From positions 8,160,120 through 8,224,119 of the forward strand of contig CM024190.1 in the NCBI GenBank assembly GCA_013433145.1: DNA of 64,000 nt, in the 5' to 3' direction. The notes below the pieces were generated by a model. The model had not been told where the DNA came from. It searched no databases and saw nothing but the letters and a program-made list of their open reading frames with translations. Shown one piece after another: positions 1-12,809 of the stretch (positions within the stretch are counted from its first letter, which is position 1; each line of letters opens with the position of its first letter). Made by a program: the position numbers and the translations under genes. This stretch comes from Ascaris suum. Lineage: Eukaryota > Nematoda > Chromadorea > Rhabditida > Ascarididae.

Positions 1-889
1 CCTTGGTCAGCCAAGTTTATAAGTTTATAACTGCCAAGCTGGAGTTTGAAGTTTTGCATTATTTCTTTATTGATCTTTCTATGGGATCATCCCGCATGTT
101 GTATTTATGCCAGTTGAGTAAAATTTTCGTCCAGTTCGCGACACTCATATTGAGGTTAAGGTTGCTCTCCTCTCTCGCTTTTACCTTTTAAATAAATTTG
201 TCAGATGAAAGAGCCGTCGGCTTAGAAGTCGAGTTCTCTCGCTCGATGAAAATCAACTCTCCCTTTTTTTCTCAAGTATCAGACTTATTATTCAGTTCAT
301 TTATTCAGTTTCCTGTATCCATTGTCAGTTTTATGGAAATCATCGAAGCGCATTTGTGATAGGTTTCACCTGGTCAATACCGACACTGCTTTCACAAACA
401 CTAAAGCTTTGATCGCTTAGGATTTTTTTTACATTTTTTTTAGTTAAGATAGGAAGGAAAGGTGCGCAGATAAAATTGGTAGTGGAAGGTCTTTGAGGGC
501 TACTTAACTAGTAACATTCAAAGGCTAGTTAATAGTAGGCATTGCTGAAAGTAATGCTTGTTAAGTCGATGAGACTTGCTGATTTGGGTTGAAGGACGTG
601 GTATATTTTTACACTTTGGCCATCTCTATGATCGATGAAGTGCTACCTGTAGTGATCGGAAATAAACTAATGTTGAACTAGAAAGTTTACTTTTACTTTT
701 CATTGATTGAAAGAATTGTTATTACTGAACAAGAACATGTGAAAGAGATAAGCTGGAATATTGCATTAAAAAAAAAGACGTTTGACGTTTAATCACTGTT
801 GCATAATTGCATGGTGGATTTTGACGCATAATCACAAATATAGCTAATTTCGGATCGTTTTGTAGTCGCGTTATTAGTGAGAATATAAG
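1..889. other. non-coding stretch upstream of IER3IP1
   Basis: I see no supported gene here. The sequence is AT-rich with short homopolymer runs. The last part carries a possible splice or trans-splice acceptor (TTTTGTAG ending at 865), 24 bases before the first ATG of the IER3IP1 gene, so the start of that transcript is probably near 866. Confidence 0.5.
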
Positions 890-1840
890 ATGATGTTTTC
901 GTTGTACGCTATCCTTGAGGCATCTCTACTCGTTCTCAATGGGATCGCCGTACTCAACAAGGAACGATTTCTTAAAAAGGTATATTACTTTTATTTATTT
1001 ATCTAGTTTATAGTGAAATTTAAAGCAAAGAATACGATGTGAGAGTTTTGATGATATAAGAGCTGATATATTGCCGATGAAATTGCCGTTTTCAACGAAA
1101 ACGTTTCATTTTGAAGCATTTTTTTTTTGAGAAATTTCCTATTTAAATTATTATTTGTATCGTTGCAGTTATTATTCCATTTGCATTTTTTTAAAATTTT
1201 AGTAATGATTGTTACACTATTTAATTTTTTTCAATGTTTATATTCACTTATTATTACGAAATATTCGCTGAAATTATTCTTTTTTTTTTTTTGATTTTAT
1301 TGCCTATTAAACTTTCTATAGATTGGACTTACAACGTCGTCGAATTCTTTTGAAATGCCTGATCCGTCATCGATAAGAATGCAACTCATCAATTTGATTG
1401 TTGCCGTACAAACAGTTATGAGAGGTACCATTGAATTTGACTTTTGTTTTTAATACGAAGTATTTTTTAATTCGTTCTGATTAGAATTTGATGTCTAATA
1501 CCGGCGTTGCTTATTAATTTCTTTTTTGTTTGTTTGTTCGATGCATATCGGTACACACTTTGTCGGAATATTTGTGAAAAACGATCGAAACCACTTTACA
1601 GGTGTATTGGGTGGGTTATTTGCAAAGCGTCAACTCTATTATTAGACTTCTAGATGCTGCAAAACGCTGATTTTTCGAAATAAACCTTTGCGCCATGTGA
1701 GGTTTTTTTTTCACTTATGTGTTTCGCTCGGTTTTTTATATACCTTTTTTAAAAAATATGTTGTTGCACGTGTGGTTTTTTCAGTACCACTAATTGCTGT
1801 GAATATATTCGTCATTGCCGTAAAATTACTTCTGGGATGA
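890..1840 (+). CDS. ier3ip1: IER3IP1 / Yos1 homologue, 3 exons, 82 aa
   Basis: Small membrane protein of the ER and early Golgi; the yeast homologue Yos1 works in ER-to-Golgi COPII transport with Yip1 and Yif1. Exons are 890-979, 1322-1424 and 1785-1840 (TGA), with GT/AG borders at each junction and phases 0 and 1 that keep one frame. The product is 82 residues, the same length as the human protein. It starts MMFSLYAILEASLLVLNGIA (first membrane segment, residues 3-22), then NKERFLKK, a middle loop with MQLINLIVAVQTVMR, and a C-terminal membrane segment VPLIAVNIFVIAVKLLLG. These follow the human family signature of LNAIAVL..ERFLK, QL.NLI..V.TVMR and VPLI.VN almost position by position. The glycine-rich middle loop of vertebrate members is replaced by a serine-rich one. 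Either of two adjacent ATGs could be the start. An AATAAA lies at 2622-2627. Confidence 0.93.
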
Positions 1841-4800
1841 ACGAAACGTTGTTGTCGGCATTACGACCACAACACTCATGCCTATGCAGTATGGCTCGAC
1901 TGCCTTAAACACTTATATCGGCATATTTTGTGTTCTTCCTCGGCGTTGTGTACTCTTTCTTATTCATTTGGTTTACCGTTTGTGCTATGCTTCAGAGAGG
2001 AAGTAGATTTCGTGAAAGGTGTTCACATCATGCTAGAGGATATTGTACTTGCGGAAGCGCGAATTGATCGAGCGGTTATTAGCGACAAGTGAAAAATGTC
2101 TCCTACCTTCTCATGGAGGGATTTCTGATGCGTTTGTTGTGTTACACGTTTCGTAAATATGCTATGTTTCATTTCGATGTAGAGAAATGAAACAATCCTG
2201 TTCCCATTCATTGTGGTCTTTCGATAATGGACATCTCAGCTGACAACTGCGATATAATAATCTGCGATATAAAGAGAGGAAATAGTTTATAGAAGCTTCC
2301 AGAACTGCCGATTACACACAGAAATGATATATTCGTTTTGAAATTTTTCCTCTGCATGGCTATTGGCTTGTGCTGGTTACTTCTACGCGTCAGCACAAGA
2401 CTGGTGGATCCCTCTCATATATTACTCATCTCGTCTTCAGCAATTTTCCCGTCTTAATGTCTTTCCCTATCAACGTGAAGTGCTATTTCTCGGTGGTCAT
2501 TCGCGCAGATCTATAAATATAATGATTGTTTTCTTGTAATCTCGAAGTGGAATTTTCTGCAAATCATTGTTAAATAGTCCGACGTGTGTTTTCGTTCTGT
2601 TAAGTCCATCATATACTGAAGAATAAAGCAGAAAAGGATCTCTGTGAGCAGTCTCCTATGAAGGTCTATTTCGTCCTGCTCCTAAAATCCTGCGAATTTC
2701 TCTATCGCTCTTTCAATTATACTCGGTCACGCGTGTTTTGCATTTCGAGTTGTTTTTGTTTTGCTGTTGCAAGTGCCAACTTATCGGGTCCCTTATAAAC
2801 CTTTCGACGTAAATCTATACCTGGAATTTGAATGCACAGGTTCCCCGCGTTACCTTACTTTATTGTTGTCGCTTAATTGTAATTAGCACAGAAGTTTTAT
2901 TAAACGGTTGACTGGTTTGTTGTTTTATTCTTGTCCATAAAAGCATCTTTTATTCCTCCGAGCATGCTGCACTACGCAGACCACTCCCGTTCAAAGGTAA
3001 CGGAAAGGTGTCTTTTTAAAATGCGCACTACTTAAATTACTAGGGATAAGAGCAGTCACAACTCCACCACCGTGTTTGCAAGGATAGGATGGTTCAATAA
3101 AAACCAACGGCAATTGTATAGTGGATGGATCTTAGAACTGTGCATTTCCACCTCAAAAACTTTTGAGTGGTGGGACATCTACGTGGGGTATCGGATGCCC
3201 AACACGAATCCACAAATATCCGCCAGAAAGACGATACAGGTAGATGCCAACACAAACTAACATTTCAAACACTGCAACTTGCCGATCGGGAATGTGCCTC
3301 CACGAAGAATTTCCAAGCGTAAATAGATTCCGTTGCACATATTTGCTAAAGTGAAGAGTGCAGTTTGAAAACCCTGTCCCCAACAATAACGTAATTCGCG
3401 TCAAGAAAGCGCCATACCCACATTACCATAATCCAAATACAAGGCAGCTTCCCAGTGGAAACTTCACCAAGGTGAATCACGCGCAATGACCGCGGTCGGA
3501 TTCACGTGGGAGCAGAAACCATTTGTAAGAAGTTCATAGCCACTCGTATAGATAGGCTGACCATCACGCACAGCGAGCGCTTCTCGAACATGGTGGAGGC
3601 ATGAAGAAATGCGCACGGTCAAAGTTTAAATCTTCAGCCACGAAAACCACGGTTCATCGACTCCTACCGCCTGAAAAACACTGGCTTACCTCCACGTAAG
3701 GCAGCTACTGATTAGATAAAAATCAACAACCCCACCGGTAAGGAGCCTTTTCCGTTACTGCTTACTGCCGGGGGTTCCTGTTCGCCTCACGTTTCTGGAC
3801 AAGTAAGCGACCCCACACGCCCACCGACATTGCCACCTCTACTTTTCTGACACACCAAACGATCAGAACTTCTGAACAAAATGAACGGATTCCCCCGTAA
3901 AAGTCAGCAAGTCGCCAAACCGGTCTGCCCTGAGCCGCCGTGCTAAACAAAAAAGCATACCGATGAAACAGATGAACGCAGTTTCTGCACTCTGGGAAGC
4001 CTGTAGAATGTAGCACCCGACTTTCCTCAAATATGGTGTACCAGCCTATCCGTGGAACAGCGCTTCCAACCACGCCCACGTTGCCTATCACAGCAACGCT
4101 GTTTCACCACCTGTGTCAGGGACTTCAAATCTCGACATCTTACATCATCAAAATGCGACACAGCATTACAGCGGTAAGTTACCGTGGCATAAAACCTCGT
4201 GAGAAGTGATCGTTGCTCATAAAGATATGGTTTCAGGAATATCATACCAAGTCCACTCAGCGTTTAAAGAATATTTTATTTGTTTGTGTGAAAGCAAACA
4301 GCGCCAACAAGAGCGAAACATCCACGCGTGATCAGCGGGTTCTGGATGCAGAATCAATAAGCCAGGCGATATTTGCTTCAAAATGATGAAAGCTGAAAGA
4401 TGAAGCGAGAGGTACAGCATGGTGGGGGTATGAGTAGGAATAAAACTTCCACAGGTAGCTAAGAACAAACGAAGCGTACATATGTACACATATCCACTGT
4501 AGACAGCACTTTCGTTACAATGAGGCAAGGAAAACAAGCAATGCCACAATGGGTGATATTGCTAGAGGCAGGAAGAATCCGCAAACACTATCAGAGAAGG
4601 ATATGCCTAAGCAGCACTGTGCACGCGCGTCGCTTCTGCTGCACATTCGCGAAATCTAGCATCGATTAGGGCCAAAGAGATGAACCCCGTAGGCATTCCC
4701 AGCAAGTAGCATAGAGAAATCGACAGCAAATAGACACCACCTGCCACAGAGAAAGAGATGATACATCGATGATGTCAAAAGAGTTACAAATAAAACGAAC

Positions 4801-5311
4801 AAGTAATACAACAACATCGTTAGAAAAGGCACCGTGGGCGTAGTGCAGGCACCGCTGTTACGTTCGCCCGTCACTTCGAGGCATCCACTTTGACACGACG
4901 GCTACAACTTACTATACGCATTTTCGACAACTGAACCTAACATATATGAAAACCCAAACCCTTCACACGTATTCTTTACTTCTGTCGTCTGGGGCAAAGC
5001 ACTGCGACAATAAGCAATAATAACTCTGCACTCATTCGTCTTCAAATAACGCAACTTCTATCGTCCTTATAAAACACACCAATTTCAAAGGAGCTTCACA
5101 ATTTTCCTCTCTCTCTCAGAAAAAAAAAAATCCTCATCAATTCGACCAACCTAGAGTAACCTAGGAAAGGAATTTCTTCAGTAAACGTACAATATCAGTA
5201 AGTGGACTGACCGGTACCCAATACGGTTAAATGCCATCCTGTGGGAACAACAGCCTTATTAAAACGTATTCCTCAAATACCAACTAAAAAATATATGATG
5301 CGCATGTATTT
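1841..5311. other. intergenic, 3' sides of two convergent genes
   Basis: This stretch lies between the 3' end of the IER3IP1 gene (+) and the last exon of perilipin (-). It contains AATAAA at 2622-2627 (+), a plausible poly(A) signal for IER3IP1, though far from the stop. From about 3000 to 5000 the base composition is somewhat more GC-rich with several open frames of 60-110 codons on the minus strand; none has a recognisable domain or a splice pattern I could extend. A 15-base element at 5207-5221 recurs at 40175-40189. Confidence 0.45.
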
Positions 5312-8300
5312 TCAGAACTGGTTGCGTGGGATGTTCGCCTCATCACCACCAGAAGTAGAAGGCTCACGTACAATCCAACTCGATGTCCACTGTGCCAAGT
5401 CAGATATACGTTCGCGCGCCTCATTCAGAATCTGAAATACCAGACAGTTACCATATCGTAGTCACTGCAGCAGGATATCAGTGTCTGAAAGATATTACTA
5501 TGGGCATCATGAAGTGATCAGGCACGTGAGACGGAACTCAAAGACAGACAAATTTTCGAAGGTATTCGTTGCAAGACCTAAAAAACCCATGTGATGGTTT
5601 TTATCACAGCAGTAACACACGGAGATAATGACATGGCTCTAAAATTTAACGAACTCATCGATGAAATACTTCTGCTTTTTGATTCGAAATGTTAGTGAAG
5701 GCCCCCACCCTCGCCTCTCCTCCAAGGTTTTGATTCTGCGCATGTTCAGCAACCGAATCTCAGCTCATTTCGCCTTCTGCACTCAAAAAATTAATGACAC
5801 ACTGCCCTAAGAGTTAAATCAACTTCCTCACCCAACTACTCCAACTTCAACACTATTAACTTTTACTTCTGTTAAAGCCTATACTACCTATATGCATGAA
5901 AGCTCATTCTTAGACCAGTCAAAGAGAAGGGCTTGTCCTGGAAGGTGAAAAAAGACAAAACCGCCAACCTCATCCTTGACCGCGTAGATATCACCTGCAT
6001 TCGCCAAGTTTTCATCGAGCTGCCCAAAGTAAGAAACTGCTGTATCGAGTTTAGCGTTTGCCGACTCGCTAAATACCTGCAAAACAAAAAAAGGATAAAG
6101 GCTAGATGTTCTGCGAGGCATGAACTTCAGGTGTCAATATCAATAAAGTTCTAAATATGCCCAACAAAAATGTCTGCAAAACGGCGACCGCCTCACTCCC
6201 AACTCCAAAATTTTTCATAAACGGGTCAACTTCTTCGTCTAAGTCATTAATAAAAATGTGCGTATCCGTATGCCTCTCTGCTTGATACTTAACTTATTCA
6301 ACCCATGAACACATCAACCTATGCTCAACTAAAGAAATGGAGGAAGAATTGAAGAATTTCGAGTGCTCGCATTCATAAAATAGTGCATCGGATTCAAGAC
6401 GAGGAAATTTTTGAGTTCAATGGCAAGTGCCCGACTGCATGAGCCTATACGAGGTTGAAAGTCCCGTGAGCTTTCCAAATCCGAACATGGAGCCCCGTCA
6501 AAGTACGCCACAAATATATCTTCACTTTAATTGCCGCCGTCTGGTACTTCCGAAGCTTTAAGTGACTAGAGCTTCCTCTGATGAACAAGTGCAATAGACC
6601 AGAAATATCCTCCATTGCCTTTTTGAAAGAAAATTTTAATCGCAGTGCATGGGAACCTTTATTAAACTCATTAGGCATAATGCTAGTGCTTCAATTAACG
6701 CTGTAATGATCTTCACTTAAGAAATTTTAGCAAACATCTTCCAAGTTCTGCGTACATGATGAACGCAACTATTCCCTCTTGCGCATCACACTGGTCTGCA
6801 CGTGCAAAACATGTATCCAAACGACGCATTATTTCCACCAATATATAAACGCATAGAGCAAAACAGGACGACATCCATCATACTAAAGCAAAGACGAACA
6901 AATATTTACCTGACTGCCCTTGTCTTTGAGAGACATCAGGTTGTTTGTCAGCTGTCTCGAGCTATGACGCAGCGAACGCAACAGAATCTCCTCGGGTCTC
7001 TGTTTCAAGTGGTGTGCCTCTCTTTCGATGTGTTCCTTCAAATCGAGCACAGATGCCTGCAGTTCGCTCACTCTTCCCATTGCCCAATCTTGCTGTTCAC
7101 GAATCATATCAACCTGAAGTATTTCACGACGGAATAAGGCAGCGATCACCGATGAATGTGACAATCCACAATGGCAATTCGGGTGGGCTTAAAATAATAA
7201 TATAAACATCCATCCTCACTCCCCGAAAGCTGCTAACAGTTTTTGAATCACCGTAAAAGCAATCGAGAAGCAGAACTAATCACCAACAAACAGGTAACAG
7301 ATAAAAAATGTGCAAGATGAATGGAATTCGCGATTTTCTTGAGGATATTTCTAAAGGTCAGTGTCGCGGCATCACGCGAAAAAGACCAAACGAAATTTCA
7401 AGGGGACTTTCGCTGGAGATTTTATGCGAAGGAAAACATAGGATCGCCACAATGTTGCGGGAAGATTCTATATCTCCTTCGATCGTTGTGATTCCTTCAT
7501 GATGTACATAAGCTCTTTGAGCCGTGTCTTAGACAGTTTGTCGTTGGGACTATCGTGTTAGGCCCTCTACAGCTCCATTCTGGGAGCCCCAATCCTCATC
7601 ACCCTTACCTACTCCTCAAATTTGTCGCAACTCCCATGAGAGTTAGTTGTGTGCTGCACATACATGTCATACGTTTTGCTATGATTACAAAACAAAGGAT
7701 CAAATGGGATTTATGCCCTTTATGGAAATGTAAACTTTAAGCTCAAATTAAACTGAATGAACGCCTACGTTGGTCTGAAGCCACTATCCTACAGAACTTT
7801 TATAATTAATGAAGCACGAGTGCTGGAACGCGTCGAAGAGAAAACGCTTGAATAAAAGCATTACAACGAATGATGGCAGCAAATTTCTTTTTCCCACTAT
7901 TCTGCTAAGAGGAGAAGGTAAAACGCTTTACAGAGAATGTTGTCTTTCGTAATATCATTCCCCCACAAGTACAAGTGTTTCACAGACTGAAAACAGCCCA
8001 CTCTCATAAAATAACTGAGAACATGCCAACAATCGGACGTGAAAATACGATCGCACTCGAATTCTGTAACGACAAACAAACAAAACATACAATTCGGTAC
8101 CCGCCTATATCGGAAAAAAGCGTTCGATGAAGAAGGGATCGTTGCTTATTAAAAGACTCGAGATCACCTAATTAGTTTCCACCCATCTTTGCAGTCATAC
8201 GTAAAAGACTGACCAGGATGATGGATTTAGCGAACTGCTCCATTACAGCGTTCATTTGGTTGTATAGCGGGTCGATAACTCCATCATGTGCACGAGTTGA

Positions 8301-11300
8301 GAGAACGCCGGAAAGACGAAGTCCCAAGCGGATGAGTCTTTGGCCAATCGTACATTCAGGAGGGTCGGCTTCTGAATTTAAGCCAAGAATGCGATCCACC
8401 ACAGCATTCGCTATATCCAAAAAACTGTTCGCCTGCTCGCTCAACATCGCCACTGGCACCTAAAATTCCTTATAAAAGCGAATAGCACCACTGAAAAGAG
8501 TGCTAATTGATCTTAAAACATCCTAGAAATCACAAAAAATTTGGGTTTTATTTGTGGATTGTTTTTAAACAGTCATAGTAAAGGTGAGTACAAATATTCA
8601 TTTCTCTGGAAGAAAAATTCTTGACAGAACCTGCGAACACGACAAAAAGAGAAGAATTATTTGTGAATAGAGGAAGAAGAGGCAGACAGGCGAAAATGAA
8701 TGAAAGAAGAAAATGAAACGAAGGAGATGCATATATAAATCTCACTCCCAGCACCAATAAGTAGTTGAGAAGGCAAAAATTACATTCCAAAACGTGCCTG
8801 AGCAGCAGCTTGTGCTTGTTGGATGAAGTTGATAAAGCGCTGTTCCATAGCTGTTTCGACATCCTGGAAGCAAGGAATTATGAACATTCAGCAGACTTCA
8901 CACGGACAATCCGTTGTATGTTTGCTTCTTTTAAAAAATTATGACGGTTGGGACGTATCCGGCTTAGTGGGATCTATAAGCAGCAAGGAGCCCTTGAAGT
9001 GGCTTCTTGACCTATAGGCCCCCTGCGGAAATCTATCTTGTGGATTGCCAAAACAAGTTGATCTGCACTCCTCATCAGCCAAACTACAAATCCATAATCC
9101 CCTCCTCGTCAACTCTTGCTCACTGTCGTTGTCGGCTATTGGATAATGAAAATCAAACGGTGGTTGGCCAGATCCATATCTCAGAAGAGCGCGAGCCATT
9201 TACCTCTGTCATTTCGAGGGTCTGTGGACTAGATTTTGCGATCAGGTCGACATATGATTACGCATAATTCTGAACTATTTTCCGTCCCGACTGGAAAGCA
9301 TCAGGAGCGCTCGGTCAGTGAGATCATTTGGCCATCAGGTAAAAGAGTGCCTCCATAGCTAAACGTTGTAACTGACACCCCTAGCCCACGAAACGGCGCA
9401 TCAGTCTCATTGAAAGTTACGCCCACACCACCTCCATTCTCCTCAAAAAGCATCATATTCTCTTTTCAGCAAGAAAATCTCGGCGGAGTAGATGAGGATT
9501 GGGACTAATTAAAGATAGGTTCACCAACTTGATGACCGAAATCATGCTTGCGTTGTAAGAAACTTGTTGAAATAAATGGCCGAAATATCGAGAAACTTTT
9601 GGGACACTTTAACACAATCTTCTGCGATAAAATTTTCCAATCGCATACTGCCCACTGCACTTAACTTATATAAAGTTAAGCAGTCCATATCCAAATGAAG
9701 AATACAGCTACTTCAAATACGGCGTGCAAGTTGTCAAGCATTTAACGCGGTTTCAACCACATCGAGTAATGAGACTTGCGGGTAAAATGCAGACCTTTTT
9801 ACTTTTTTGTGAGCAGGACGGAGTGAAGGTTATGCGAATGGTTTATAAATTGTAACAACAGAAAGAGTATTGCTCAATGACAGAAAATAAACAACTGTAC
9901 TATCCATCATTTAAACAAATCCGCTGAGTGAGAACAACGGTGAAAAGCAAACCTTGGCGCGGGTGAGCACACTGCCACCGATTCTCTTGGAAACGATAAG
10001 AGAATCCAGAATTAAATTAGCGCCTGCAACCCCCAAAGCCAACGTGAGTTGCGTGGCCACGATTGCAGCTCCGATCGTCAGCGTGGACGTCGTGATCGCC
10101 GCCGACTTTGCTACATCCATTGCGTACTTCGTGTTCTCCACACCTGAAACTGACTTTCATTCTCAGTAGAGCAGCGCCAACTTTCTGGCCTGCAACATGC
10201 AAAATCAAAGTGTTCAATTTGCGTTGGCTTAAAAGACGCACACTATTTCACCCATCAGATAGCTCAAGAAAATTCAATCTTCATTGTGAAGCCTCTACCA
10301 ACGCAGCGTTCAATTAAATATGTGATCGTACAGCGATGTATCTACACAAAGCCCTTTAACCTTGAAAAATACTCGTGCTTGATAAAGGTACGAACCTGCT
10401 GAAAACGTATCAACACTGCAACACCACGAACGTTCAAGTCGAACAGTGTGTTTACATTTTCAACCACTGCTTACGGGTTACTATGCTACCCATTCAGCTA
10501 TGATCGCTACCTTGGGCGAAAATGGTGGCAAGCACAGGCACACTGTACATGTGCAAACATTTTCCATGCTCGGATTTAATAAAACAACATATGGCCCGCT
10601 TATGTCGCATCCTGCGTTTCGTTTCAATGAAATGACAACGTTTGATTGAAAGTCTGGTAACATATATGTGCCGTGAAAAAGTAAAAACACAATCAATTAT
10701 GCAATCATCGTGGTGCGAACGCATCATGCACGCTTACGTCAACGTCAAGGCACTTATACCTAACAACTTGTCGTCCCCTCTCCTCCCTCCACCATTACCC
10801 CTCCTTGCCAATCGACGACGCGGCACCTCCATATCCTCGAGCACTGATCGGGCAAGCAACAGACAACTAAAATCAGAGAACATAATCGTGCTCACCTCTA
10901 GAATAAGCGCTTAGAACAGCGTCGACAGGTGGCTGGCAGTAGTGTTCGTAGACAGGAACGGCCATTTGCGCCGCATTCTGAACACGAGACTCGACTGTAT
11001 CAAGTGTGCGCTCCATCAACGCACAACTGTGTTTCGTGCGGTCGTATCCGTACAGCACCTTCAAAAATCTCATCGATGGAAGAGCGAAATCAATTGATAA
11101 AATTTGCTTTGAGAAAACATCTGCTCCGGAGAATATTTAGAGAATATTTTCGAATAAAAACTAAAGATGACGTCATAAAAAACTTTGCTGAAAATTTTCC
11201 TTACGCTTATCACCATTTCCGAAGAAAAAATCATATTAGACGGGGAAGTTGTATGAAATGAAACAAATAAGCAACCTGTTGAACGAGCGGAGTGGCGTAA

Positions 11301-11350
11301 AGACGAGAACAGAGTTGACTCATATATGAGGAATCCCCGGTGCCATCCAT
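5312..11350 (-). CDS. plin-1: perilipin (PLIN family), 7 exons, 368 aa long form
   Basis: Lipid-droplet coat protein of the PAT/perilipin family; nematodes carry one (W01A8.1, PLIN-1/MDT-28, in C. elegans). Exons, in transcription order: 11350-11276, 11058-10896, 10143-9953, 8459-8214, 7113-6910, 6076-5969, 5431-5312 (TGA). Phases match throughout (0,1,0,0,0,0) and give 368 residues. Residues 19-27 read ATPLVQQVL, matching the conserved LPLV start of the PAT domain. CALMERTLDTVESRVQNAAQ and YSRGVE (around 77-82) follow the mammalian order CEMAEKGV...YACKGLD. Residues 226-293 are helical and charged; the tail has NAGDIYAVKDE, like the GDIYSV motif of mammalian perilipins, then a Trp-containing end. 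ATG at 11350 is chosen because it follows an acceptor (GTTTAG, 11398-11393) and an upstream stop; a second in-frame ATG is at 11323. The exon 2 acceptor (TTTTTGAAG) is weak but fits phase and alignment. An alternative last exon lies at 8863-8780. Confidence 0.85.
8547..8552 (-). terminator. AATAAA poly(A) signal for the short perilipin form
   Basis: A canonical hexamer on the minus strand, 228 bases after the TAA of the alternative last exon and about 90 bases before the next constitutive perilipin exon. Its placement suits the short transcript. Confidence 0.45.
8780..8863 (-). CDS. plin-1: alternative terminal exon of perilipin (short form, 170 aa)
   Basis: This exon lies inside the perilipin intron between 9953 and 8459. 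It has a good acceptor (CTTCCAG) and is in phase 0, so it joins exon 3 directly in frame. It adds 27 residues, beginning DVETAMEQRFINFIQQAQ and ending in ARFGM before TAA (8782-8780). It has no in-frame donor, so it must be terminal. A minus-strand AATAAA at 8552-8547 lies between it and the next perilipin exon, as expected for alternative polyadenylation. Splicing exons 1-3 to it gives a 170-residue protein with the PAT domain and the hydrophobic exon 3 segment but without the C-terminal half. The peptide is glutamine- and alanine-rich and looks helical. It could instead be a decoy or a tiny unrelated terminal exon. Confidence 0.6.
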   Translation of the reverse strand, partial: DVETAMEQRFINFIQQAQAAAQARFGM

Positions 11351-12809
11351 AGTCGTTATCGTTACAGTTTGCGTGTAGTCGACTAAACACGTTTAATACA
11401 AACACAGAGGACAATGAAGGAAATAGAAGGATGAACCATGCGTTGCCTATTTGAGGTGGAGCAGAGAAAAAAGTATAACAACGGAAATGACACCAGATGC
11501 TAAGGAGCAATATTTTGAAACTAATACAGGCAGACGGGAGCGGGGAGTTATAGCTTGTCTGAGGTGAAAAACACAGGTGCCACAACCTTTATAAGGATTA
11601 ATATGCAAATTAAAATATCAAATATATTGTTTCGGATGCAAAACAGTTTGCAATGGCGTCATTCCCTCGCATAACGATAGCAAAACAGTAAACAAGCGAA
11701 TTACCTACAAAATATGGAATAAAAATTACTCATTGGTAAAGATAATTAATGGCAGCTGCATGATCTAATAAAGCGTTCGTTTCATATTTACCTTAAGAGG
11801 GAATGACCTGTTGAATTTCGTATCGCCAGTAACAACAAATTACGTTGCTACAGAAATCGTCAAATGAACATCAACAACCTGCCCAACAACGAATTCGAAG
11901 CGCACAACCCTAAGCAACCGAGCGCATACCCCACAAGATCGTACAATGCGCTGCTGCTGCTGCCTCACTACGCATAAATGTGCTGAGAACGCAATTGGCA
12001 CCGATCAACTTACGATGGGGGTTTTCTATCGGTGCGACGGTTTGTTTGTATACTTATCAACGATGGTAATTGTGCATCGCTTTGCTCTAGTTCACATGTG
12101 TTTTCTTTTACAATAATATGTCTCGTCGTTTTTTTTTTTTTAAATTTAAAGCACTAGTCAACCTTTAATGTTTGAAAATATGATACGACAATATAAATTA
12201 TATACTGAAAAAAAAGACTACAAGAGAAACGTATCGTTATCACTAGTAACCAACAGTACGATATTTTCATATTCGTACGTACTTTGCTCTAGCAAACAAA
12301 AACATCCGACCGGCACGACAATGTCAATGATAATCGCAGACGCATAAGCACGACGATATTTGCTCGTTATGATGACGCATACTTTTGATCATTCATTCCC
12401 CACTATGTTCGTTGCCAGTGTACCAATTTTGCAGGAAAGCGCATATCGTGCCGTTCTTATCGTCCTCCTCGTTTTCTTAATTACGCTAATAAATCGAGGA
12501 TAATCTCCTCTAGAATATGCATTCGACATTTTTTGCAGCTTTTAATTTGAAGATTTTCGATCTTTTGTGGCAATTTAATTTGTTTGCATTGTCGCGCAAA
12601 TTTCGCCCAAGGTAATGCGAATGAAACTCACGCAGGTGTGTCTGATTTGCTCGTATGGAGTCATCATCCCACAAATAAATTAACATTTTTCATGGTGCTT
12701 ATTTTTAAACGATAATATATGCGTGGCTATTGCAACGATTGCCTTCAATTCTTGTTTTAAATGTTCGTTTAGAAAAAAAGTCACCCATCTGGCAGCACAG
12801 GGAAAGTTT
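11351..12809. other. divergent intergenic region, perilipin / UPF0235
   Basis: Both flanking genes are transcribed away from this 1.4-kb stretch, so it should hold the promoters of both. The minus-strand acceptor at 11394-11393 (perilipin) and the plus-strand acceptor at 12771-12772 (UPF0235) mark the inner limits. A possible upstream exon for the UPF0235 gene lies at 12517-12611: an ATG frame ending in a GTAATG donor in phase 2, which joins in frame to the acceptor at 12772. No other gene is visible. Confidence 0.4.

Noticed and set aside
3762..4091. 109-codon minus-strand ORF with several Cys and Trp
   Set aside because: No recognised domain, no flanking splice signals that extend it, and a competing overlapping ORF on the same strand.
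5888..5968. Read-through of perilipin exon 6 to a stop at 5888
   Set aside because: A GTTGGC donor at 5968 in phase 0 leads to a clearly coding last exon at 5431-5312 that continues the helical C-terminus, so the read-through is probably intron.
6445..6678. Minus-strand ORF between perilipin exons, considered as an extra exon
   Set aside because: No acceptor/donor pair in phase; exons at 7113-6910 and 6076-5969 join directly and match the family.
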